Under the pieces are notes generated by a model, which was not told the DNA's origin, ran no database searches, and saw only the letters and a list, made by a program, of their open reading frames with translations. This document shows, piece by piece, positions 1-10,195 of a DNA stretch of 64,000 bases. Source of the DNA: Azolla caroliniana. Lineage: Eukaryota > Polypodiophyta. Both the position numbers and the translations under genes were made by a program. How positions within the stretch are numbered: the stretch's first letter is position 1; each line of letters begins with the position of its first letter. The stretch covers positions 24,862,001 to 24,926,000 of the forward strand of contig JBHGNT010000001.1 of NCBI GenBank assembly GCA_043228905.1, given 5' to 3'.

Positions 1-262
1 ATAATTTGATGAAATCCCCCTCAATTACTATAAATGATTATATTCTACGAGTTATCCGCCAATTAGGATCTATTGGATCAACGTTAGATGATGATGATTT
101 AATTACATATACTTTGAATGGTTAAAAAGATGATGATAAGTGGAAGGCTTTTACTACATCAATATATGTTAGAGAGCATTTACCAGATTTTGATCGATTG
201 GTTTCATTAATGATTACGGAGGAGATGAACCTACAAGGTTCATATTCCAAGGGCAATCAACC
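1..262 (+). pseudogene. Ty1/copia gag fragment, 5' part
   Basis: Translation of this stretch gives a degraded UBN2-type copia Gag: a 'TYTLNG' segment, an in-frame stop near 123, then 'REHLPDFDRLVSLMITEEM', which matches the usual end of the copia Gag core. The reading stops where the solo LTR at 267 begins and resumes at 992 with the Gly-Arg-rich Gag tail. The fragment runs off the left edge of the window, so its true start is unseen. It is broken and not expected to make protein. Confidence 0.7.
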
Positions 263-266
263 ATGT

Positions 267-987
267 TGTCGTGTTACCACACGTGTGCGTAGGAAACTAA
301 AGTAGGACCGTGGGGGCCCTGAACCAAGGAGTGTGCAAAGGTAGAGGAAAAGAGAAAGGAAGAGTGAGGCAGCAAGCGTAGGGTTCTGGCCAACACAGGG
401 CTTGTCCCTATCAGACAAGGACACGGCGACACACGAAAGGATAGATGGGAAAAAGGGACCCTTCAGCGATTACGAAAGGTTACAATAGATTAAAGAATGT
501 TACAACTGATCAAGAAGATTACAACCAGCTCGTCGGCAACTACCCCAAACAACTCCCACACACATAGACCAAAATACAACGTGGAGCCTCTACTGGGAGC
601 ACGAGGGCTTCCTATGCGGGTAGAAGCGACCAGCCTAGAGAAACCCTGCAGAGAGATGGAACTAGCGCCCGGTTCCCAGTCCGACAACGCTCTCTTCTCC
701 TCCCTAGAACGCAATATCATTTGGTCCTTTCTCTTGCCCTTTTATAGGCCGGTGAGGAAGAGTCGTCACATCCTGCTTACATCATCATTATTCTCTATCC
801 CTTCGGTCAGAGATATGTTTTGATTTCCTAACCTATTAATACGTTTATATTTAATTTGTTTACATAACCCCAACCTATTCTTAGATCACATTGTACAAAG
901 TTGTTTAAAATTTGTGCGCAGTCACGCATGCCATGGTTCACGCGCTCGAATCCCCGTTTCCTCCTATGGCCGGTTTTCTTCACGACA
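267..987 (-). mobile_element. Solo LTR of a Ty3-type element (TGTCG...CGACA group)
   Basis: The 721-bp block begins TGTCGTG and ends CACGACA. It is flanked by ATGT (263-266) and ACGT (988-991), which I read as a 4-bp target duplication with one CpG decay. Internal layout resembles the element 3 LTRs: a shared 'CCTGCAGAGA' stretch, a 'GTCCGACA' stretch, and a minus-strand TATA box (complement of CTTTTATAG near 738). No internal region is present, so it is a solo LTR left by LTR-LTR recombination. It splits a copia gag. Confidence 0.8.
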
Positions 988-991
988 ACGT

Positions 992-1080
992 GTTGTATGC
1001 AGGATCACGAGGAAGAGGAAGATTTGGAAGAGGACAACAAGGAAGAGGAAGAGGTAGAGGAAGGATCCAACAACTTTATT
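992..1080 (+). pseudogene. Ty1/copia gag fragment, Gly-Arg-rich tail
   Basis: This continues the gag interrupted by the solo LTR. It reads 'VLYAGSRGRGRFGRGQQG' and further GR repeats, the usual basic tail that precedes the zinc knuckle in plant copia Gag. The knuckle itself is missing; the sequence switches into an inverted copia fragment at about 1085. A small frame slip between the two gag parts is needed to join them. Confidence 0.65.
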
Positions 1081-1084
1081 CCTT

Positions 1085-1376
1085 TAGCAATAATTTTAAA
1101 TTGCTTTCTTGGATCTTCAACATAATATCCTTTTGATGTGAATCGAACTTGATATCCCTTCTCTACTATTTGTCCTACGGATATCAAATTCTTTGTAACT
1201 GTTGGCACATGAAGAATTCCAGGCAAACAATCTGTTCCATTAGTTGTTTGAAACCTTACATCACCAATATGCTTTATTGAGTGTGATGCATCATCACCTG
1301 TCTGAACATGTCCTGATGTACTTGATACAAGCAAATTACTAAACCAATCTTTATTATATGACATGTGATTACTGCA
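1085..1376 (-). pseudogene. Ty1/copia protease fragment, inverted
   Basis: Read on the minus strand this gives 'NHMSYNKDWFSNL' followed by 'GILHVPTVTKNLISVGQIV', the region just after the copia protease active site, running into the GAG-pre-integrase part. The active-site Asp-Ser-Gly is absent: the sequence is joined to a GR-rich gag tail (complement of 1380-1400). It lies head to head with the plus-strand gag fragment, so this is a rearranged, internally deleted copia remnant. Confidence 0.7.
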
Positions 1377-1455
1377 AATCTTCCTCTTCCTCTTCCAACA
1401 ACTTCCAACAACTTTTCAAGCTCTTCTTCAAGTTTGTTAAGATTATGATCGACAA

Positions 1456-2319
1456 GTGAAGATGATGAGTTCCATGGGGTTTCCCCAAATGATGGCTTTG
1501 GGTGCAAATTCGATGCCTCGTGCCAATCTTCAAACCTCATCTTCAATTGTGCATAGTGGACAAGTGTTTCCAAATGTGTATACCAACACAACAATAAACC
1601 CAACAAGTATATTTCAAGAAGTGGAACAAGGAAAGAGTGAACAAGGTACTATGGCCTTGGTAAATCAGCACTTTGATGAAGTGATGGCCCATTTGCAACC
1701 ATCCCAAGAAATTCACAACACTATTCCCGATGGTGGTGGCCCTAGAAGACATCATGGTGTAATTTGTTATTTGTGTCAAGAGGAGGGACACATCTCAACA
1801 AGATGTCCTCACCGACAACAAAGAAGCATGGGAAGAGGCATGTATCAAGTGCAACGGAATGGACAACGAGCTATCAAGAATGGAGTCGAAGGAGGCGAAT
1901 CCATAGCACTTCCTATGGCTCAGATTCCTACAATTCCTCATAATGTGAATCTTCTTAATTTTATTGATGATAGTGATAGTGCTTGTGAAGTAGCTCCTGT
2001 GAAAAGGACAAGAGCCTCGCAAAAGGAGAAAGAAGTTGATGGAGAATCTAGTGCCTCGAGAGAAAAGAAGAAGTCTAAGGAGAATGAGGAAGAGGAGAAA
2101 TTGAGAAGGAGACACTCCAAAAGGAAGATAAAGATGGAGGATATTCCTATGGGAGAAGGTGTAGAAGCTTCCAATCGGAAGCATGAATTGATATCGAGTG
2201 GACCAAGGATAACATGGCCACAACTTCTCCAATTATCTCCCACATTACGAAAGGAGTGGGGAAAGCTTGCAAGTATCAACCAAAGTAGGAAGATTGTGCA
2301 TTATGTGGGGATCGTGTGA
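1456..2319 (+). pseudogene. Ty3-type Gag C-terminal part with zinc knuckle
   Basis: An open frame of 287 residues holds a CCHC zinc knuckle (CYLCQEEGHISTRC, about residues 104-117), followed by a long charged Lys/Glu-rich stretch. The frame ends in TGA at 2317-2319 and continues in the same frame into the protease at 2338, so the stop probably interrupts one Gag-Pol frame. The Gag capsid part upstream of the knuckle is short or lost. It is a decayed retrotransposon gene rather than a host gene. Confidence 0.7.
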
Positions 2320-2337
2320 GTAGAAGATCGAAAGGAC

Positions 2338-3069
2338 ATGCGTCCAACCATCCCGGTCTCCATCAAAGGGTTTCACATCAAAGATGCCTTGGTTGATAGT
2401 GGTGCTAGGGTAAGCTTGATTTCTGAATTTGTAGTAAACAAAGTGGGAATTCCTATTACCATGTCATTTTCAACAAGGGTGATTGTAGTAGATAGTGGAG
2501 TGGTGCATTGCACAAGCATAGTGGAGGATGTGTTCATCAAGTGTTTTGGGATAAGAGGAGAAGCTTGCAACAAATACCACATCAATTTGAAGGAAAGTGT
2601 ATCAATTTCCCCAAAGCATTGGCAATTGAGTGTTGAACAAAAGGAAGAATTTATGAAAGAGTTCAACGCATGGTTACAAGAAAGTTCCAATTATAAGATG
2701 GAAAATTTGAAGTGTGTGTCACCTATAGTTTTGGTTCCAAAGAAGAATGAGATCAATTTCGAACCCTTGAATGATTCGACCAAACGAGATCAAATTTCAC
2801 TTCCTTTCCGAGATGAGATTGTAGATCAAATGGTCATTTATACAAAACAAGGTAGTGTGGGCAATGTGTTGTGCCAAGAAGATGTGAATGATTCAAAGAT
2901 CAACGTAATTCAAAAGATGATCATTCCAACAAGTCTCAAAGCTTTTAAGGTATTTGTGCAAAAGGTTCGCTCACTTGAAAGATTCATTTATATGTTGACA
3001 TGCTTACTTCTATCAAGAGTTATGTATCCCATGACCCTACTTGTGTATGGAGAGTTAACAAAGACATAA
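2338..3069 (+). pseudogene. Ty3-type protease plus spliced-out reverse transcriptase pieces
   Basis: This is in frame with the upstream Gag. It starts with a retropepsin motif ('DALVDSGARVSLIS', D-S-G). It then jumps into short RT pieces: 'CVSPIVLVPKKNE' (RT entry), 'LPFRDEIVDQM' (mid RT), and 'KINVIQKMIIPTSLKAFKVF' (RT-RNase H connection). The catalytic YxDD block is absent. The frame stays open across these junctions, so internal deletions happened to preserve it. There is no RNase H or integrase. Confidence 0.7.
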
Positions 3070-3319
3070 TAATTGTAGTAACCTCTTTCTTTGTGTTGAC
3101 AAGGAGAAAGATGGTGATGGCAATTGTCAATGTGCGTGCGTGCGTGCGTGTGTTTAGAAGTGTGAGGTTTTTCCTACCGATTAGCGGGGGTTTTACTCAC
3201 ATCTTTTTATTTTCTTTTTTATTATATCACTCTCCTTGTCTATAGCCAAGAGATTGGCTAGAGAGCTTTCGTTTGTTAAGTACTACCATTAAGTGCTTCG
3301 CCATAAATGGCTTAGCCTC

Positions 3320-3990
3320 TAGCAAGGGGGAGGGCTAAATGTGAAAGTGTTTTTAGAATCTAAGCCATTGAACATTAGAAGAATATAAAGTATGGATAAT
3401 TCACATTTGGAGGCTAAGAACACGAACCAAGACCTTAGGAAGAAGTCAAAAGTAAAAGTAAAAGACCAAGAGAAAAGAAAAAAGAAAAAAAGCGTACCAT
3501 AAAAAACAGTAAAAAAGGAATTGTTATAACTCCTCCAAATTTTCACCCAACTTTTATGTTTAAATATAGGTTAGAAAGCTTGTAAAGAGAGCTATCTATA
3601 GCGTTTTAAATCACTAAATTCGGAGCTCTCAGGAGGGAGATATGACGATTAGAAGGTCGTTGGGTCTTAGCTAAAATTAGGAGATAAAAAGCTTCTTTAA
3701 ATAGTGTGAACGAGGAAGAAGAAGAAAATTATAAAAGAAGAAGTGGAAGGACTAATGGGAGGAAGGTCTTAGAATAGGGAGATGATCCTAATAGAGGAGA
3801 GGGAGGGAATCTTAGGAAGAGAAATCTTAGTGAAAGAGGAAGGGTCTTAATTTTGGTTTTTGAGTGATTGGTAGTAAGAGGGTCTTTGGTTTCTTAGTTG
3901 AATGTAGAGTTTATCTCCTTTGTATTGTCTTGATGTTGGAATATCATAACAATATTATCTCTTTCTCATCTTCTCAATCTTTTTTTCTTA
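3320..3990 (+). mobile_element. Putative polypurine tract and 3' LTR of the Ty3 remnant
   Basis: A purine run (AGCAAGGGGGAGGG, 3320-3333) sits downstream of the broken pol and is followed shortly by TGTGAAAGTG (3340), the expected layout of a polypurine tract and LTR start. The far end is not clear; the AT-rich sequence runs to about 3990, where copia sequence begins. No partner LTR is in the window, so the LTR call is an inference. Confidence 0.35.
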
Positions 3991-4024
3991 ATTTCTTGAG
4001 TCTCTCTTGATCTATATAATATAT

Positions 4025-4440
4025 TATGAGTCACAACTCCATCTAACCGGTTTGGTCAAGCCCTCATATAGTGTAAGATTATCCTTTGTCTTAAACTCCT
4101 ATCACTTAGGTATAGAAGTTAGCAAAACAAATGAAGGTATATACTTAATACAACGAAAATATATTCTAGATTTATTGAATACGTATGGCATGATTGGATG
4201 GAAACCATTAAGCCAACTTATGGAGCCCAATGTGAAACTAGGAAAAGATAATGGCGAGAAAGTTGAAAATGTTCAAATATATAGAAGCTTAATTGGTTCA
4301 CTATTGTATGCAACTATAACAAGACTAGATATATCTCATGTAGTAGGTGTTTTGGCATAATTTATGCAATCATTTGAATGCAAGAAGAAAGGTTTTAAGA
4401 TATTTGAAAGGGACAGTTAATCATGGTTTATTTTATGACA
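4025..4440 (+). pseudogene. Ty1/copia reverse transcriptase/RNase H connection fragment
   Basis: The frame gives 'YHLGIEVSKTNEGIYLIQRK' then 'YRSLIGSLLYATITRLDI', the part of copia RT just after the YVDD block and into the RNase H connection. It ends with a stop near 4360, and further decayed copia residues can be followed to about 4440. Both ends are cut. It is an orphan fragment. Confidence 0.75.
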
Positions 4441-5069
4441 AGGTGAATGATTTAACAGTTAGTGCATTCATTAGTATATTGAAATTCAAATATATTGAGT
4501 TGTTATAACTATGATATAAGTTTTTTTTCCCATAAAAATTATCCTCCATTAGTATTAAGATTAAAGTAGCCAAAGGCAAGATACAAGATAATCCAACATT
4601 ACAAGGAATATTGTGCAACCAATCTTTCTAGATAAAGATAAATGCAAGATACAAGATAATATCAGTGAACTTCTCCCTAAGTAATATTGTTGCCCTACTA
4701 GCGTCCATATCACCAAGTAATGTTGATGCCATGATGCCATGCCAAAGCCCCTAACACCAATTCCATCGTATTCAACATGTAGTGATATATCTTCTTTCAC
4801 AATGATTCCTTGATCGCTGCTACATGTAAGAGTTCATCATATCCAAATGATCCAGATGAACCTTCCATATGAAAATACTGGTTCTCTACTCAATCCAATC
4901 TCCTCAGACCCTCATGTAGATTTGCTTCTGCCTCCGCCACCATCTTCGCTCATCGTTGTATAAACTAAAAACAAATAAATGTGCTTCAAAATATTTTCAC
5001 ATCAGCCATCTCTCCATTTTCCAAGAAATTCCTGTATGGACAACAAAGAAAAAATTAGTTGTCCTGATC
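4441..5069. other. No gene seen; one copy of a ~150-bp repeat
   Basis: There is no convincing reading frame. Positions about 4880-5035 resemble the tandem repeat at 18.33-19.2 kb (shared 'CCTCCGCCACCATCTTC' and the following 'TGCTTCAAAAT' stretch). The same repeat therefore lies on both sides of element 1. A short direct repeat of 'AGATACAAGATAAT' also occurs near 4580 and 4648. Confidence 0.5.
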
Positions 5070-5356
5070 TGTGTACTATCTCTGTATCGACGGAGTTAAA
5101 CCCTCGATGTCGTTTGTGAAGTTCGGACCGGCGTATACCCTTTTGATGGCGAATCGGGCGGAGATAGTTCTCGGATACCTCCGAGCCTCACACTCACTTA
5201 ACGATTGGTAAATGATTAAGCACGATATCTCTCTCACTCTCTCAAGCTCTCTCTCATAAACAATAGGTTAATAGATATAGACAATAAGAAGGAAGGGTAT
5301 GTTTATTAACCCTCTTTGCTAAGAGGTCTAGCACCAACAAGGAGAGAGATTAGTGT
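5070..5356 (-). repeat. Left (3') LTR of element 1, truncated
   Basis: This 287-bp stretch matches 14095-14382 closely, apart from scattered substitutions. It then diverges abruptly after 'GATTAGTGTTG'. The right LTR continues for at least another 180 bp, including the minus-strand TATA box. The left copy has therefore lost its U3 part and the adjoining polypurine tract. Confidence 0.8.
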
Positions 5357-5732
5357 TGGATGGTCCTGGATGGCCGGTGGGTGTTAGCATTATGTTTGGT
5401 TGAGCGACTCCGCGCCTTGGGGTTCATCGAGGTCCCATGCAGGGGTGGTCCGATCGCGAGCGGGGAGCCGGTTTCGTTTCGGGACCCAGAAGCTAGTGGC
5501 GCCATTGTGCCAACCTTGTGCATAAGTGAGTATTTTTTTGACTCGCCACACGGCACGTTCTCTGCAATGTGGGTCGTCAGTGAAAACTGCGTGGACGTTC
5601 ACCCATTCTCATGGTTTGGGTGTCCGTGTTCTAATGTTAGTGTCGCGCTGGTCATGGACGGCCGGTGGGTGTTGGCGTGCTGTTTGTTTGGGCAACTCCA
5701 TGCTTTGGGGATCATTGAGGTCAGCGGGATGT
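5347..5732 (-). repeat. Imperfect direct duplication at the 3' end of element 1
   Basis: About 75 bp at 5347-5423 ('GGCCGGTGGGTGTTAGC' and on) recur at 5651-5732 ('GGCCGGTGGGTGTTGGC' and on). The first copy is fused directly to the truncated LTR. A template jump during reverse transcription, or a later deletion, would explain both the duplication and the lost U3. The sequence between the copies carries no recognisable domain. Confidence 0.6.
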
Positions 5733-6100
5733 GATTCGAGTGTTGTTGCGACAAGGTCCTCGGACTTTAGTCCATCTCCTGTTTGGAAGGAGACGATGTG
5801 TTTGCTGGGTGATAAGAGACATTCGCTTATGCGACACCAATCTAAACTGAGGAGGCATTGTGCGTACATCACTTCGGGCGGCAGTACCCGAACTTGGATT
5901 GAGTGCGCGTTGTATTCTGTCTTGATGTTACACACGAAAGTTCCTAGACAGCATGATGTGGAACCATCGAAGCCACGGAAGTTGTCGTTGCACACTTCAA
6001 GGTCTGGGCAACCTAGATGTCCCCATGTTTCGAAGGAGAAAAGGGTTAGTGATGCTCCTGTGTCGATTACCACCGTCAAAGGCATGTCTTGTTGTATCAT
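5609..6100 (-). pseudogene. Second retropepsin-like domain of element 1, downstream of integrase
   Basis: The 163-residue frame has an aspartic-protease pattern: 'VVIDTGASLTLFS' near the start (D-T-G), a 'GFDGS' turn, and 'CLLSLDWCRISE' at the position of the usual LLG-D-W block. It is in the same frame as the integrase C-terminal segment at 6116-6481. Only one TGA and a few codons separate them, within a duplicated ACAATACAACTATGAT stretch. The normal protease of this element lies between gag and RT (within 10174-11358), so this is an extra, 3'-terminal protease-like domain. Such a position is unusual for Ty3 elements. Whether it was ever processed from Pol is not known. Confidence 0.65.
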
Positions 6101-6115
6101 AGTTGTATTGTTGCA

Positions 6116-6481
6116 TCATAGTTGTATTGTTCCGTCATTAGAGTTAACCGCCTTAGCCATGGGTGCCGGATGGGTGTGTCCTTGTCGCTTGAATTTAGCT
6201 TGCGTATTGCGCAGGTCGGTTTCGAGCCGGGCTACTCGACCTTCGGAGGTCTTAAGTTTGGCTTCTACCTCTCGTTGTCGAGCCATGAGTAGAGCCTCGA
6301 GTGTGAGGGGTCCATAGTAACGTTTGAGCTTGCTCCCATTGATGAATCCGGGGATGTCAAAACCTTCAAGCATGCGTAGGCGACATGCTCCTGTCTTGGT
6401 AATCTCTAAAACCACATACGGGCCTTCACCCCATAACTTAAGCTTCTTCTTGTGTCGTTGAGAAGAGAATTTGAGGTCCAT
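6116..6481 (-). pseudogene. Integrase C-terminal segment of element 1
   Basis: The frame gives 'LKLWGEGPYVVLEITKTGAC' followed by 'GFINGSKLKRYYGP', the SH3-like end of plant Ty3 integrases ('GPY-V' and 'N-LKRYY' blocks). It then continues into a predicted coiled coil ('REVEAKLKTSEGRVARLETD'). No chromodomain is visible. It ends in TGA and is followed in frame by the retropepsin-like domain. Confidence 0.7.
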
Positions 6482-6492
6482 GTCGCCTTCAG

Positions 6493-7958
6493 CAAGGTCT
6501 TTGTTCTAGACTTTATTGTCATGTCACACCTTTCTATTGGCTTTCTCTGCCAAGAGTGCCTGGAATGCGAGAAGGCGAGTTTCTGTCAGCCGTTCTAGGC
6601 TCTCTAGACATGACGGGAGGGGGTCCCCATCCCATCATTCTTGTACGGAGATCCTGAGGTTGGGGACCAGGAACTCGATGGGTAATACTGCATCTTGCCC
6701 GTACACTAGTTTGAATGGTGTGTGGCGAGTTGCGACTTTGTAGGTAGTACGAAAAGCCCATAATGTTGCTTGGAGTTTGGTGCTCCAATCAGACCATGAG
6801 GCGACAATTATCTTTGTGAGCAGTGCACATAACACCTTATTCGTGCTTTCCGCTTGTCCGTTGCATCAAGGGTAATAAGGAGAACTTTTGCAGTGTGTCA
6901 CCATAAATTAGCCTAGTAAATGTGCTATCACTTCGTTGAGGAAATGCGAGCCTTGGTCACTAATGATTTCGAGCGGACATGCACCGTACTATGACATTTT
7001 CATATAGGAATTTGATGGCACTATGCGCATCAGCGTTAACGCAAGCTTTAGCTTCGACCCACTTGGTAGCATAGTCGGTGGCGGTTATTATGTATTGTTT
7101 GAGGTTGGAAGCTGGGCTGATTGGGCCGATAAAGTCGATACCCCATTTCTCGAATGGTTGCCATGCCACCACCGAGTTTAATGTATTGAAATCTACTTTT
7201 AGTGGGTGTTTGAAACGTTTGCACTTGTCACAACGGCGTACGTACTCGTATGTGTCTTTGAAGAGTGTTGGCCACCATAGTCCAAACTGGAGGATCTTGC
7301 GTGCAGTGGTGTCGTGATTGAAATGACCACTTCCGCTCCCGCAATGAGCTTGTTTGAGGGTGGCGACGGCGTCGTGGTCTGTTACACACCTCCGAAGTAG
7401 ATCGTCGTTACCCCGACGGTACAAGTTGCCACAAAGCATTGTGAAGGGGCCCCATTTCTTTAACAAGACACGCGTGTCTGCCCGGGGTAGTTGTTTTAGG
7501 AAGGACGCTCCTTCAGTTAGGACGCGAACGATGTCTGATGCCCATGCTGGTACGGTGTCGATCGCGAATAATGTTGCATTTGGTGTTTCATCGTCGACCC
7601 CAGTGGCTTCTTCTCCGTTGGGTATCCGGGAGAAATGATCGGCGAGTACATGGTCTTTTCCTTTTCTCACCACTACCTTGAATTCGAACTCAAGTAACGT
7701 CACGATCCATCGTGAGATGCGTCCGATGGCGTGAGTTTTGTTTACAAAGTAGAGTAGGGCTTGATGATCTACAAAAAACGAGAACCGGGACACCAAAAGG
7801 TAGTGGCGGAATTTCTTTATGCTATAAACCATGGCCAAAACCTCCTGTTCCGCAGCGTTCAGTTGGCGACTAGTCAAGGTGACCAGTAGGTCAAGTGCCC
7901 CTTCACCGGGTTGAGCTAGCACTGCACCAATCGTGAAGGCGGAAGCGTCGGTGTGAAC
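6493..7958 (-). pseudogene. RNase H (C-terminal part) and integrase of element 1
   Basis: On the minus strand the frame opens with RNase H 'VHTDASAFTIGAVLAQ' (just below 7958), 'AAEQEVLAMVYSIKKFRHY' and 'VDHQALLYFV'. Next come an H2C2 zinc-binding block ('CDKCKRFKHP'), the first catalytic Asp ('WGIDFIGPISP'), the second in another frame ('SDQGSHFLNE', about 6925-6955) and the Glu in 'NGQAEST' (about 6858). All three D,D,E residues survive, but stops and frameshifts split them. The RNase H start is cut off by the solo LTR, beyond which 'PDWTKEFHV' continues at 8676. Confidence 0.8.
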
Positions 7959-8670
7959 TGTCGAGGAATACGCGGAATAGTCTCCGGCACCTACCGAAGA
8001 GTGAATCACTTTGTACAGTCGAACACAGAAGAAATGAAGAATGGAGGTAAGTGCACAAACAGAAAGAACAAAAAAAGAGAATACACAGGATATTAACGTG
8101 GAAAACCCTGAGAGGGAAAAACCACGGGAGTCCACAGACTCCAAACTATCACTATATCACAATGATTACAACAGTGAGCTCATGGAGGCAACGACCTCAT
8201 GCTCACGATCTTCACCATAGGCGTCGGTTACAACAGAGGCAATGACCTCTCTATATCTCGAGTTCACTCTCACTCTCTCTCTCTGTACACGGTTTCTCTC
8301 TCACAATCGTGACAACGACAATAACAACCTTTTTTTTTTTGACTAAGTTTTCCCTAAGTCATATTTATACTAGAATGACTTTTCGGCTATTTACAAATAT
8401 AGCCCCGATGGACTCTCAGAAACATATTTACGAATATGTCCCTTCATCCGGTGAGCACTCCTCACCGGGCCTGCATCATCCGGCGCTTGCCCGGAACTCA
8501 TCATCCGATTCTCACCGGATCTTCCGTTTCCGGGTACTCCTCATCCGATTCTCACCGGGTCTTCCGTTTCCGGGTACTCCTCATCCGGTTTCGGCCTCGG
8601 CCTATCGGCCTCAGATGAGTTTGCTCATCAATACTGTCACTTCCCATCCGGAGGGACCTGTTTCCTAACA
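7959..8670 (-). mobile_element. Solo LTR of the copia C family inside element 1
   Basis: The 712-bp block reads, on the minus strand, TGTTAGGAAACAGGTCCC to TCCTCGACA. It is flanked by perfect 5-bp duplications TGAAC (7954-7958 and 8671-8675). Its minus-strand sequence matches the LTRs at 54638-55404 and 60650-61486: shared start, hairpin minisatellite (about 8445-8610), 'AGTATAAATATGAC' TATA box and the AGTTTGGGGTTTTCC-type end. It splits the RNase H of element 1 between 'FHV' and 'HTDAS'. No internal region remains. Confidence 0.9.
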
Positions 8671-8675
8671 TGAAC

Positions 8676-9502
8676 ATGGAATTCTTTGGTCCAATCTGGG
8701 GGTTGGAGGATGGGGCCCTTAGTTAGGCACTCGTCCACATGAACTGCTTTAATAGGGTGTAGAGCGGTCTAGCCTTGTCTGCGAACATCTTAATGAAGCG
8801 TCTATAGTAACCTGTGTATCCCATGAACCCTTGTAGTTGTTTCTCGTTCGTGGGGGGTGGCATGTCGAGGATGGGTTTTATCTTTGCCTCATCGGTCGAG
8901 ATCCCGTGGCGGGATAAGACGTGCCCTAATATTAATCCATGCTTGACGCAGAACTAACACTTGAGTAGGTTGAGAGAGAGTTGATAGGTCCTGCATTTTT
9001 CGAACGTCACATGAACTAGCGCCAGGTGGTCATGCCATTTCGAATGGCAGCATAAGTCCTCAACATAAGACTCCACCCCTTGTCGTAACCTTGCTGCGAA
9101 GATATGGTTCGCCGCTCTTCGGTAGGTGCTCAAGGCACTCGTGAGTCCGAAAGGCATCTATTTATAAGCGAACGTACCAAATTCAGTGGCGAAGGCTGTC
9201 TTGTGTTGATCCTCAGGGACCACCGAGATTTGGTTGTACCCGGAGAATCCGTCGATGAAGCTATAAGCTTCTGCTCCCGCGATTCTTTCGAGTAGATGCT
9301 CCATGTAGGGTACCGGGTAGTTGTCATTGATAGTGGCTTCGTTAACTTGGTGATAGTCGACACATATGCGGATTTGGCCGTTTTTCTTCTGGATGACTAC
9401 AATCGGGGAGACCCAAGTAGTTCGTTCGATTGGGTAGATAATTCCTGCAGCCAACATTTTGTTGATTTCGGCTTTTACTTGTTGGGCGTAGTTTGGGTTC
9501 AT
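8676..9502 (-). pseudogene. Reverse transcriptase of element 1
   Basis: The minus strand encodes Ty3-type RT: 'TTWVSPIVVIQKKNGQIRIC', 'SFIDGFSGYNQI', a stop at 9157-9159, then 'MPFGLTSALSTYRRA' and 'SYVEDL'. The catalytic YVDD is changed to YVED, so the polymerase would be inactive even without the stop. Decayed RT-RNase H connection sequence ('GYTGYYRRFIKMFADK') runs down to 'PDWTKEFHV' at the solo LTR boundary. Confidence 0.85.
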
Positions 9503-9658
9503 TGGGCGTGGCCTTTGCCAGATTGGGCGGGCGTCGGCTCACATGGGGATACTATGGGTGACGACCTCGGCTGGAACTCCCTTCATGTCAGCGTACGACT
9601 ATGCAAACACGTCGCTAACTTCCATGAGGAGGGTGATCAAACACGTCTCCTCGTCGGA

Positions 9659-10195
9659 CTAGAGATCTGCAGCTATGAATACCGGTTTGGAGTCTGTCCC
9701 TTTCCCGAGGTTGATTTCTTTCACCCTTGTTGGTCCATCGTAGACTTCTCCTAGGCCTTGGGGGGTTTGTTGTGGTCTCTTACAAGCCACTGCCCTATTC
9801 TCTTGTTCATAGAGTTTGAAATGCTCTGGGAAGTACACTTCCGTCGAAGTCTTCTGAGTGGTCGTGGCGTCACCTGGACGTGTGACTCGTTGTACCAGTC
9901 CTTCGTCCTTTACGTCTACTTCTTTTCGCTGGGGTCCGAGGGTGGTGACGTTGAAGCAAGAGATTGTGTCTCCGTCCTCTTCACAACACTTTGTACCTAT
10001 AGGGTACATTGCGTCGGTTGTGGCGAGAGCGTGTACCCAATTCATCTCTGACATCTCGGAAGCGACGGATTGGTCGTCTCTCTCACGTACATTCCCCTCT
10101 TTGGAAGTGGCGAGTCTTTGGGGGAACGGTTGGCCTCTGATCAAGAGTTGAACTAACTTTGTGGGGTTGCACGCTAGGAGGAGATTTCTGACCAA
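9659..10195 (-). pseudogene. Linker between protease and RT of element 1
   Basis: A 178-residue minus-strand frame lies between the protease and RT segments. It includes 'VYFPEHFKLYEQENRAVACK' and 'YDGPTRVKEINLGKGTDSKP', similar in style to the linker ahead of RT in plant Ty3 Pol, but I recognise no domain. It overlaps the end of the protease frame by about 20 bp in another frame, so a frameshift separates them. Confidence 0.5.

Noticed and set aside
7078-7638. Plus-strand frames across the RNase H/integrase region of element 1
   Set aside because: Clear antisense shadows of the minus-strand pol domains.
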